DNA of 36,600 nt. Origin: an uncultured Bacteroidaceae bacterium. Lineage in GTDB: Bacteria; Bacteroidota; Bacteroidia; Bacteroidales; Bacteroidaceae. The notes under the pieces were generated by a model that saw nothing but the letters and a program-made list of their open reading frames with translations, made no database searches and was not told the origin of the DNA. The translations under genes were made by a program, and so were the position numbers. Numbering within the stretch: position 1 is the first letter of the stretch; each line of letters opens with the position of its first letter. The stretch is from NCBI GenBank assembly GCA_905236985.1, contig CAJORF010000056.1, forward strand, positions 1 through 36,600, in the 5' to 3' direction. Positions 7,005 through 14,219 of this stretch are shown piece by piece.

Positions 7005-8831
7005 ATGTCAAAGTCAGAAACCATCACACAGCGTGTCGAGTCGTTGCGCACATGGATGCGTAATCACGGCCTCAGTGCTTACATATTTCCTTCGACTGAC
7101 CCTCATGCTGGCGAATACGTCCCCGACCACTGGAAGACTCGCGAATGGATCTCTGGTTTCAACGGTTCGGCAGGCACAGCCGTAGTTACCCTTACTCGTG
7201 CTGCACTCTGGACGGATAGCCGTTATTGGTTAGCAGCCGAAGAACAGACCGTCGGTACACCCTTCGAAGTCGTTCGTTGTGGACGTAATGTAGTGACGGC
7301 TGACGAGCTGGTGGCTTGGATCAAGAATGAAGCCGCACATACGGGCAACGTTGTACTCACCGTAGGCATTGACGGCTGGTGCGTTCCTCAGAGCTATGCT
7401 ACCAACTTGGCATCTGCGACAGCGGCCGCAGACATAGTGCTACGTACAGATCTGGAACCTGCATCCGCTCTGTGGGAAAATCGCCCCGTTTTGCCCCTCT
7501 CGCCCATCGAAATCCACCCCTTGGATTATGCTGGCGAAGCAGCACAGAGTAAGATGGAGCGCATCCGTGCATCCGTGAACAATCAAGGGGCTAACGCCAC
7601 TATCATCACCCAATTGGATGAGATTGCATGGACGCTGAACCTTCGTGGTAGCGACGTACATTGTACCCCCGTGTTCGTGGCCTATCTCATCCTACTGCCC
7701 GAAAAGGCCATTCTATTCATCGACCCCAAGAAAGTCACGCCGGAGGTGAATGCTTATCTGGCAGATATTCGAGTAGGCACAGCACCTTATGCCTCTATCG
7801 CTGATACCTTACAGCAGAGCCGTAGCTTTCGTGGCTTGCGATTTCTCATCGACCCCGACACGACCAATAATGCTATCTACGACCTCGTAAGCATGATTGG
7901 GATTGGGGTTGAAGCCGAATGTCCTGTGTCACGCATGAAAACCATCAAGAACGAGGCCGAGATCCGCGGCTACCGCAGTGCCATGCTCAAGGACGGTGTG
8001 GCAATGGTCAAGTTCCTCAGGTGGTTGGAAGATGAGATGAGCATTGGCCCTACAAACGAGCCTATCACTGAAATCTCTGTTGACCGCAAGCTCACCGCCC
8101 TGCGTGCAGAACAATCAGGTTGCCGCGATATCAGCTTCGATACGATTGCGGGTTACGGCCCTCATGCCGCTATCGTCCACTATGAGGCCACGCCCGAGAC
8201 TGATAAACGTTTGGAGTCCCATGGCCTATTGCTGCTCGATAGTGGCGCACAATATGTCGATGGCACCACGGACATCACGCGCACCATTGCCCTCGGCTCC
8301 CTCACCGATGAGGAGCGTCGCGACTACACGCTCGTGCTCAAGGGACATATCCGTTTGGCTATGGCCGTCTTCCCTGATGGCACTAGCGGCACACAGCTCG
8401 ATGTGCTCGCCCGCTATGCGATGTGGCAAGATCACAAGAACTACGGTCATGGCACAGGGCATGGTGTAGGGTCGTACCTCAGCGTTCACGAAGGGCCTCA
8501 TCAGTTCCGCATGAACTGGATGCCCGCCCCACTACATGCCAACATGACCGTCACCATCGAGCCTGGTATTTACATCGCTGACAGTCATGGATGCCGCACG
8601 GAGAACACGATGTTGATCGTGGAGGATGGCGAGGGTTGGCTGCGTCTGGATCCCCTCACGCTCTGTCCCATCGACACGCGTCCGATTGTCCAGGAACTCA
8701 TGACACCCGACGAAGTCGAATACCTTAATAACTATCACGTACGCGTGCGCGAAGTCCTTCTGCCGCTGCTCGACAACGAGGCAGACAAGAAATGGCTCAT
8801 CAAAGCAACAGAAAAATATGGCAATAGTTAA
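7005..8831 (+). CDS. Xaa-Pro aminopeptidase (aminopeptidase P, M24B)
   Basis: A cytoplasmic metallopeptidase that removes an N-terminal residue before proline. Its 608 residues match the long three-domain aminopeptidase P form: two creatinase-like N-terminal domains (about 1-310), then a pita-bread M24 domain (about 320-560) and a C-terminal extension. The five metal ligands are visible: Asp in LLLLDSG (about 412), Asp in TTDIT (about 423), His in GHGTGHGVG (about 485), Glu in TIEPGIY (about 519) and Glu in RTENTM (about 533). There is no signal peptide. Its last 14 bases overlap the start of the carbonic anhydrase-like gene, indicating translational coupling. Confidence 0.93.
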   Translation: MSKSETITQRVESLRTWMRNHGLSAYIFPSTDPHAGEYVPDHWKTREWISGFNGSAGTAVVTLTRAALWTDSRYWLAAEEQTVGTPFEVVRCGRNVVTADELVAWIKNEAAHTGNVVLTVGIDGWCVPQSYATNLASATAAADIVLRTDLEPASALWENRPVLPLSPIEIHPLDYAGEAAQSKMERIRASVNNQGANATIITQLDEIAWTLNLRGSDVHCTPVFVAYLILLPEKAILFIDPKKVTPEVNAYLADIRVGTAPYASIADTLQQSRSFRGLRFLIDPDTTNNAIYDLVSMIGIGVEAECPVSRMKTIKNEAEIRGYRSAMLKDGVAMVKFLRWLEDEMSIGPTNEPITEISVDRKLTALRAEQSGCRDISFDTIAGYGPHAAIVHYEATPETDKRLESHGLLLLDSGAQYVDGTTDITRTIALGSLTDEERRDYTLVLKGHIRLAMAVFPDGTSGTQLDVLARYAMWQDHKNYGHGTGHGVGSYLSVHEGPHQFRMNWMPAPLHANMTVTIEPGIYIADSHGCRTENTMLIVEDGEGWLRLDPLTLCPIDTRPIVQELMTPDEVEYLNNYHVRVREVLLPLLDNEADKKWLIKATEKYGNS

Positions 8832-9387
8832 AGTAGTTAAGGGCTTGAAGCCCAAGTTTGGAAAGCATTGTTATCTGGCTGATGGCGCTGTCATCATCGG
8901 CGAGGTCGTCTTAGGTGATGACGTCACCATCTGGCCTTGTGCCGTGTTACGTGGCGATGTCCATTATATCCATATCGGTAATCGCAGTAATATCCAGGAC
9001 AATTCATGTGTTCATACGCTCAATGGCACAGCACCCATCGAAATTGGCGAGGATGTCACTGTGGGTCATAGCGTGACGTTGCACGGTTGTACCATTCTCG
9101 ATGGTGCTCTTATCGGTATGGGGGCTACGGTTTTGGATCATGCCGTCGTAGGGCGCGGTGCCATCGTGGCTGCTGGTGCCTTGGTGCTCTCGGGTACTCA
9201 TATCCCCGACGGTGAACTATGGGGTGGTGTGCCTGCTAAGTTCATCAAGCGTGTTGACCCCGAACAGGCGCAAGCGCTCAACAAGACCTATGCATCCCAC
9301 TACATTGAATATTCCGATTGGTATCGCGAATCCGACCGCGACCCGTCCAACACCCAAATCATCCTCAACGGCGAGGACTATCAATAA
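8818..9387 (+). CDS. Gamma-carbonic anhydrase family protein
   Basis: A left-handed beta-helix hexapeptide-repeat protein of 189 residues, of the YrdA/PaaY/gamma-carbonic anhydrase type, expected to form a trimer with interfacial zinc. The family motif RSNIQDN is at 56-62 and the three zinc histidines are seen at 66 (CVHT), 84 (TVGH) and 89 (LHGC). A short alpha-helical tail follows the helix. Many members have no proven carbonic anhydrase activity, so function is stated at family level. ATG 8818 lies within the end of the aminopeptidase gene. Its stop is only 3 bases from the stop of the convergent prmC. Confidence 0.9.
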   Translation: MAIVKVVKGLKPKFGKHCYLADGAVIIGEVVLGDDVTIWPCAVLRGDVHYIHIGNRSNIQDNSCVHTLNGTAPIEIGEDVTVGHSVTLHGCTILDGALIGMGATVLDHAVVGRGAIVAAGALVLSGTHIPDGELWGGVPAKFIKRVDPEQAQALNKTYASHYIEYSDWYRESDRDPSNTQIILNGEDYQ

Positions 9388-9390
9388 ACA

Positions 9391-10257
9391 CTATCCTACA
9401 CGCGCACAGAGCATTCGCTGCCGATTGAACTGATCGCAACGTAGCTGGACGTCTGCATACCCAGCATTGCAGAAGAGTTGAAGGGTGTCAGAGGCAAGGG
9501 CTGTGTTAAGTTCCACCAAGATGCAGCCACCGGGTAGAAGAACATGATGACCGATGCGGGCAATGGCACGATAGAAAAGCAGCGGATCCTCGTCGGGGAC
9601 GAACAGGGCAAGTGATGGTTCATAGTGCAAGACCGTGGAAGTCATGTCAGCAGCCTCAGAGTTGCGGACGTATGGGGGATTGGCTGTCAGCATCGTAAAA
9701 TACAGTCCATCAATAATCTCTGCTAAGGTGTCTGCAAGAATGTCTGCGCAGATGAAGTTAATATTTTTTGCACCCAAGCCAATGGCGTTCTCTCGGGCAA
9801 CAGCGAGGGCTGCCTCGCTGACATCGACGGCGGTGATGCGAGCCTCGGGGCAGACAAGGGCGAGCGAAACAGCAATGCAACCTGAACCGGTGCAGAGGTC
9901 GAGGAGATATGATGATTTGAGGTTTTGGTGATTTGAGGTTTTGAGGCATTCCTTGCCCCACTCTACAAGTTCCTCGGTTTCAGGTCGTGGGATAAGAACA
10001 TCGGGGGTGATGCGGAATCGGTGCCCGCAGAAGTCAGCAAAGCCAAGGACGTGTTGGACAGGAGCTCCATCAAGCAGTTGGGACGCAATTTTTTCGAAAT
10101 CTGCGAGGTCACGTCCAGATAATGTCGTATCTTTGCCGAGCAAAAGGTCAGTCTGGGAGAGCCCAAAGCGCTCTTCCATGATCAAACGCACGATGGCACG
10201 TGCCTCGCTCGCACCATGTAATGGTGTTAACTGTGAGATGAGCTCGCGATGATTCAT
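9391..10257 (-). CDS. prmC: Release factor glutamine methyltransferase PrmC (HemK)
   Basis: Methylates the glutamine of the GGQ motif in peptide release factors using S-adenosylmethionine. The N-terminal helical domain spans about 1-85. A Rossmann methyltransferase domain has the SAM motif DLCTGSGCIA (120-129) and catalytic NPPYV (193-197), diagnostic of PrmC. At 288 residues it is about 10 longer than relatives I recall. Residues 105-115 (LKTSNHQNLKS), just before the SAM motif, are encoded by four tandem octamers. The start ATG lies only four bases after a -7 box, so the transcript is probably leaderless. Confidence 0.95.
   Translation of the reverse strand: MNHRELISQLTPLHGASEARAIVRLIMEERFGLSQTDLLLGKDTTLSGRDLADFEKIASQLLDGAPVQHVLGFADFCGHRFRITPDVLIPRPETEELVEWGKECLKTSNHQNLKSSYLLDLCTGSGCIAVSLALVCPEARITAVDVSEAALAVARENAIGLGAKNINFICADILADTLAEIIDGLYFTMLTANPPYVRNSEAADMTSTVLHYEPSLALFVPDEDPLLFYRAIARIGHHVLLPGGCILVELNTALASDTLQLFCNAGYADVQLRCDQFNRQRMLCARVG
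9914..9945 (-). repeat. Octamer array inside prmC
   Basis: On the plus strand four consecutive octamers, GATTTGAG, GTTTTGGT, GATTTGAG, GTTTTGAG, make a 16-bp unit repeated twice with 14 of 16 identities. They encode PrmC residues 105-115, a linker between the N-terminal and methyltransferase domains. Confidence 0.8.
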
Positions 10258-10261
10258 GGCG

Positions 10262-10295
10262 CAAAGGTAATGAAAATTTACGATTTAACGATTTA
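10262..10295 (-). promoter_or_regulatory. prmC promoter built on a TAAATCGT octamer array
   Basis: On the minus strand TAAATCGT occurs twice in tandem (10280-10295), followed by ten bases and the -7 box TACCTTTG (10262-10269). The expected -33 triplet at 19 bases is TCG from the first octamer, one base from TTG. The ATG (10257) follows the box after four bases. The same module lies before tRNA-Ala. Confidence 0.7.
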
Positions 10296-10300
10296 CGATC

Positions 10301-10308
10301 TACGTTTT
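10301..10308 (+). promoter_or_regulatory. Possible ribD -7 box
   Basis: TACGTTTT matches TAnnTTTG at all but the last base and starts five bases after the shared octamer array. The array may therefore lie between two divergent promoters. It is 19 bases from the candidate TTG start of ribD. Confidence 0.3.
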
Positions 10309-10326
10309 ATTTGAACATTTAACAAA

Positions 10327-11244
10327 TTGGATAAATTCATCAAATCGACAACCGATGAGAGATATATGGCACGTTGCCTACAGTTGGCGCGCCACGGCGA
10401 ACTGACGACAGCACCGAACCCCATGGTTGGAGCTGTCATAGTGTATGAAGGGCGTATTATCGGCGAGGGATGGCATCGGGCCTACGGCGGTGCACACGCC
10501 GAGGTCAATGCCGTGCGCTCCGTACGAGCAGAGGATGAGAAGCTGTTGCCTGAGTCAACGATTTACGTCAGTTTAGAGCCCTGTTCACATTGGGGCAAGA
10601 CTCCTCCCTGTGCCGAGTTGTTGGTGGAGAAGGGTTTTCGGCGCGTTGTGGTGGGCACCATGGATCCCAATATACAAGTCGCAGGTCGGGGCATAGAGCG
10701 GGTGCGTGAAGCGGGTGCTGAGGTAACCGTTGGTGTACTCGAAGACGAGTGCCGCCATCTGAATCGTAAGTTCTTCATGCAACACGAGCACCATCGTCCG
10801 TGGATCACGTTGAAATGGGCAGAGAGTGCAGACGGGTTCATCGATCGCCATCGCACCATTCGCGAGGACGGCGAACCCGTGCATTTCTCGACACCTTGGA
10901 CGCAGATGCTCGTCCATCGCCTGCGCGCTACACATGAAACAATCCTCGTCGGACGTCGAACTTGGGAACTGGATCAACCTAGCCTTACAACACGTCTCTG
11001 GCCGGGCAAGGATCCGAAGCGTATCATACTTTCATCAAGCGTTACATCGCTTGAAAAGTGCCTCTCTTCGTTCCAGTCAGTCCTGATTGAAGGTGGTGCA
11101 CAAACACTCCAGTCATTCATCGATGCCGACCTGTGGGACGAAGCTTATATTGAACGCTCGGACATTGTATTAGGTGACGGTGTAAAGGCTCCAAAAATCC
11201 AAACAGACCCTAAAGGAAGGGTCATCCACGTTAATTTTGCATAA
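10327..11244 (+). CDS. ribD: Riboflavin biosynthesis deaminase/reductase RibD
   Basis: A bifunctional cytoplasmic enzyme for the second and third steps of riboflavin synthesis. The N-terminal cytidine-deaminase-like domain carries the zinc site HAE (57-59) with PCSHWGKTPPC (85-95). The C-terminal domain (about 150-305) is a dihydrofolate-reductase-like reductase. At 305 residues the reductase part is shorter than in E. coli RibD (about 367), as I recall is usual in Bacteroidetes. The frame opens with TTG at 10327. ATG 10366 would begin at MARCLQL and lose the conserved DERYM just before it, so the TTG start is preferred. It is divergent from prmC and seems monocistronic. Confidence 0.93.
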   Translation: MDKFIKSTTDERYMARCLQLARHGELTTAPNPMVGAVIVYEGRIIGEGWHRAYGGAHAEVNAVRSVRAEDEKLLPESTIYVSLEPCSHWGKTPPCAELLVEKGFRRVVVGTMDPNIQVAGRGIERVREAGAEVTVGVLEDECRHLNRKFFMQHEHHRPWITLKWAESADGFIDRHRTIREDGEPVHFSTPWTQMLVHRLRATHETILVGRRTWELDQPSLTTRLWPGKDPKRIILSSSVTSLEKCLSSFQSVLIEGGAQTLQSFIDADLWDEAYIERSDIVLGDGVKAPKIQTDPKGRVIHVNFA

Positions 11245-11249
11245 ATAAA

Positions 11250-11318
11250 GCGTGCAAAAAGGTTTTTTTAAGACTCTTAACTATCTTTCGCGCGACATTT
11301 TGATGTATTTTTGCACGC
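11250..11318. repeat. Inverted repeat around the lipoprotein promoter
   Basis: GCGTGCAAAAA (11250-11260) and its exact reverse complement TTTTTGCACGC (11308-11318) are separated by 47 bases. The right arm overlaps the -7 box of the downstream gene. The left arm sits 5 bases after the ribD stop. Confidence 0.6.
11306..11313 (+). promoter_or_regulatory. -7 box of the envelope operon
   Basis: TATTTTTG fits TAnnTTTG and lies 30 bases before ATG 11344. It is the only good promoter box seen before the DUF6242-to-murI gene series. Confidence 0.6.
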
Positions 11319-11343
11319 GTTTTTAACCCGAACGAGACAGAAA

Positions 11344-12735
11344 ATGAAGAAACTCATATATGCGCTGGTATTTCTCGTGGCTTTCAGTACGAGTTTTATG
11401 TCCTGTAGTACGGACAGCAACAGCGTCGAACTTACGAGTATTTGTTACATCAGTAGCTTCAAGTTGGTCACGGTCAAGCGTACCGTACATACGACGAGTT
11501 CCAAGGGTGTTGACAGCACTTATTCCACTACGGTTAATGCTTCAGCACTCCGGATGCTTATTGACCACCGTGCTGGCATCATCACCAATGTTGACCTACT
11601 GCCAAATGGCTCGCGTCTCGACAAGGTGCCTGTGACCATTGCAGCCGAAGGATCTATCGTCTATGCACATGCTTCCGACACCAGTTCATGGACTGCATAC
11701 AACAGCAAGGATAGTCTCGACTTCACACATCCCCTGATCCTACGTGTGCTAGCCACCAACGGCAAGAGTTATCGCGATTATACCGTTACGATCTCTGCAC
11801 GTGACAATGAAGCCTACAACTATACTTGGCAGCGACTCCCAGATATCAGCGACATGAAGGATAAGACTTCAGCTCATCTGGTATATTATGTCACCAGCGG
11901 AATTGATGGTGGTGAGTATCCCTTCCTGTTCACCTCTGATGCTGGTGGAAGATTTTATTACGCTGAACCCAGTTACGCATCGTCCAACGAGCGACTGCCT
12001 TCTGTCTGGGCTTTTAATGCCTGTGAAGGTCTCGACAGCGACTGCGATGTGACAACTATCGTGAGCTTTAAGAACCGACTATGGATGTCATCAGGCTCGG
12101 GTAAGGTTTTTGTCGGCGAAGAGCCGCGTGTCTGGCATGAAGTGCAGCAACAGCAGGCTGTGCGCCTCGTGGCGGCATCCTCAACAGCTCTCTATGGTGC
12201 TATCCTTGGCGAAGAGGGTTACACGATGGCCTCGTCGGTAGATGGCTCGACATGGTTGCCCACGACCATTGACGGTGCTGGCTTCAATGCCCCTCTGACC
12301 GGCATTGCTTACACGCAGACCAATGGTAACCGCCGCGTGCTTGTCCTTGCCGATGCATATACCGGTACCGAGGATGTACCCCTTTTCGTTTGGAACCTCC
12401 TCGAAGGCAGCGATGAACCTTGGCTGCCTTTTAACGATGTCGCCACCAAGAATTCGCTTCCTCGTTGGCAGCATCCCGAACTCCTGCACTATAATAAATG
12501 GCTTCTGGCATTGGGAAGCGGCGACAAGAGCGGTCAACATAAGAACCTGGCAGACATCTATATCAGCCACGACAACGGCCTCAATTGGAAAACAGACAGC
12601 TATCTGTCAACACCCTCAGCACTCCGAGGTGCTGAAGGCTCTATCGCGGCTATGGTTTTTCAAGAATACGTCTGGATCATCGCTGGCACTCAGCAGTGGG
12701 TGATGCGTTACAATAGCTACGGCGAGAACCTGTAA
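11344..12735 (+). CDS. DUF6242-type lipoprotein
   Basis: A 463-residue lipoprotein: signal peptide, then lipobox FMSC with Cys21 as the lipidated residue. The N-terminal part (about 25-150) resembles a cadherin-like/DUF6242 N-terminal module (VDLLPNGSRLDKVPVTI, then a YTVTI strand). The rest (about 165-463) holds recurring segments such as VSFKNRLWMSSGSGKV and a terminal VWIIAGTQQWVMRYNS, suggesting a beta-propeller. No catalytic residues are evident. ATG 11344 is chosen over the upstream in-frame TTG 11311 because it gives the clean signal peptide. It heads an operon of envelope-assembly genes, which suggests a surface or periplasmic role, but the function is unknown. Confidence 0.7.
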   Translation: MKKLIYALVFLVAFSTSFMSCSTDSNSVELTSICYISSFKLVTVKRTVHTTSSKGVDSTYSTTVNASALRMLIDHRAGIITNVDLLPNGSRLDKVPVTIAAEGSIVYAHASDTSSWTAYNSKDSLDFTHPLILRVLATNGKSYRDYTVTISARDNEAYNYTWQRLPDISDMKDKTSAHLVYYVTSGIDGGEYPFLFTSDAGGRFYYAEPSYASSNERLPSVWAFNACEGLDSDCDVTTIVSFKNRLWMSSGSGKVFVGEEPRVWHEVQQQQAVRLVAASSTALYGAILGEEGYTMASSVDGSTWLPTTIDGAGFNAPLTGIAYTQTNGNRRVLVLADAYTGTEDVPLFVWNLLEGSDEPWLPFNDVATKNSLPRWQHPELLHYNKWLLALGSGDKSGQHKNLADIYISHDNGLNWKTDSYLSTPSALRGAEGSIAAMVFQEYVWIIAGTQQWVMRYNSYGENL

Positions 12736-12746
12736 AAATATAAGCA

Positions 12747-13472
12747 TTGAAAGCGCGTTTGCTCATAGTCCTGCTCACAGTGTTCACGGCTGTCAATGCC
12801 TGGGCACAGAATGGCGAGCTGCCGGACTACCAGCAGGAGATTGGCGGAGGTGCTGGCATCAGCTGCTATTGGGGCGATGCGGGCGGCGGCCTGTTCAAGA
12901 ACCCCGGCTTCTTTGGGACGCTGATCTGGCGTCGCAACCTTAATCCACGCATGACAGTGAAGACTAATCTGGGTTTCGGAAACGTCAGCGGCAATACGAA
13001 AGGGGTGTTCATTCCTGAAGATCCACTGAGTCTCACTCCCGAAGGGGGTACTATGGCACAGCCCATCCACTTCAAACGTTCGCTGTTAGATGTCGGCGCA
13101 CAGTTCGAATTCAACTTCCTCGCCTATGGCTTGGGAGCTGCTTACAAGGGCATGAGTCGATGGACACCTTACCTCATGGCAGGTGTTGGAGCCACGGTAG
13201 CCTTCGGCAACGGAGCCCCTGCAGCTGGCGGCATGAATATCCCTCTGGGATTCGGCTTCCGCTACAAGGTTTTGCCGCGGCTGAATATCGGCTTCGAATG
13301 GAGTTTCAACTTCACCACATGCGACAGAATCGATGATACAGCCGCAACTATACACCTCTCTGATCCATACGGCATAGAGAGTGGCATGTATAAAAACAAA
13401 GACTGTTACACGAAGACATTCGTGTTCATCACATACGATATTTCACCCAAGTACCGCAAATGTAATAACTGA
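12747..13472 (+). CDS. DUF6089-type outer-membrane barrel-like protein
   Basis: A 241-residue exported protein with signal peptide MKARLLIVLLTVFTAVNAWA, then a Gly/aromatic-rich body with alternating hydrophobic strands (GGGAGISCYWGDA, YLMAGVGATVAFG, PLGFGFRYKV) typical of small outer-membrane beta-barrels. The position before uppS and bamA matches the DUF6089 gene of Bacteroides as I recall it. The start codon is TTG 12747. An in-frame stop at 12741 excludes anything longer, and the signal peptide starts exactly here. It follows the lipoprotein gene by 11 bp. Function unknown. Confidence 0.75.
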   Translation: MKARLLIVLLTVFTAVNAWAQNGELPDYQQEIGGGAGISCYWGDAGGGLFKNPGFFGTLIWRRNLNPRMTVKTNLGFGNVSGNTKGVFIPEDPLSLTPEGGTMAQPIHFKRSLLDVGAQFEFNFLAYGLGAAYKGMSRWTPYLMAGVGATVAFGNGAPAAGGMNIPLGFGFRYKVLPRLNIGFEWSFNFTTCDRIDDTAATIHLSDPYGIESGMYKNKDCYTKTFVFITYDISPKYRKCNN

Positions 13473-13478
13473 TTGACT

Positions 13479-14219
13479 ATGGAACTCGATAAAACTCGGA
13501 TCCCACAACATATTGCCATCATCATGGACGGCAACGGACGGTGGGCGAAAGCCAAAGGGCAGCCACGTACTGCAGGTCATGTGCAAGGCGTTGAGAGCGT
13601 GCGAACCATCACTGAGGAATGTGTAAGATTAGGTGTCAAATATTTGACACTCTACACCTTTTCCACGGAGAATTGGAACCGCCCCGACGAAGAGGTGAAG
13701 GCACTCATGAGCCTCCTCTTCGACAATCTCGAAGATGAGATCTTTATGAAGAACAACGTTCGCTTCCGCGTGATAGGCGAGACTAATCGCCTTCCTGGCG
13801 AAGTGCGTGAGAAGATGGATGCTATGATATGCAGTACAGCTTCCAACGATGCAATGACCTTAGTGTTGGCACTGAGTTACTCCGCACGCTGGGAGATTGC
13901 CGATGCCTGCCGACAAATCTATGTGGATATGCAGGCCCCCTGCAACAGTGGCAAGTCAGAATGGGATATCGACGAGCACATGGTAAATCGCTATATGCAG
14001 ACCAACTTCATGCCCGATCCCGATTTACTCATCCGCACGGGCGGCGAGCAGCGTATCAGCAACTTCTTGCTGTGGCAGATTGCCTACACTGAGCTCTATT
14101 TCTGTGACACGTTTTGGCCAGACTTCGGTATCGAGGCTCTGCACAAGGCCATTGCCGACTATCAAGCTCGCGAACGCCGCTACGGCAAGACGAGCGAGCA
14201 AGTACAGATCACACAATGA
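13479..14219 (+). CDS. uppS: Undecaprenyl diphosphate synthase
   Basis: A cis-prenyltransferase that makes the C55 lipid carrier precursor for peptidoglycan and surface polysaccharides. The conserved motif [10 protein letters not shown] has catalytic Asp17. TAGH (32-34-region), [11 protein letters not shown] and the C-terminal [15 protein letters not shown], which holds the diphosphate-binding arginine and Mg-binding region, are all present. Length 246 is standard. ATG 13479 is preferred over TTG 13473. Its stop overlaps the bamA start (ATGA), so the two are probably translationally coupled. Confidence 0.96.
   Translation: MELDKTRIPQHIAIIMDGNGRWAKAKGQPRTAGHVQGVESVRTITEECVRLGVKYLTLYTFSTENWNRPDEEVKALMSLLFDNLEDEIFMKNNVRFRVIGETNRLPGEVREKMDAMICSTASNDAMTLVLALSYSARWEIADACRQIYVDMQAPCNSGKSEWDIDEHMVNRYMQTNFMPDPDLLIRTGGEQRISNFLLWQIAYTELYFCDTFWPDFGIEALHKAIADYQARERRYGKTSEQVQITQ

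Noticed and set aside
9914-9945. Short tandem repeats considered as a CRISPR fragment
   Set aside because: Units are 7-8 bp with no spacers, no cas genes are present, and several arrays are translated in frame.
14114-14216. An N-terminal extension of BamA before ATG 14216
   Set aside because: It overlaps uppS in another frame, and the signal peptide begins at 14216.
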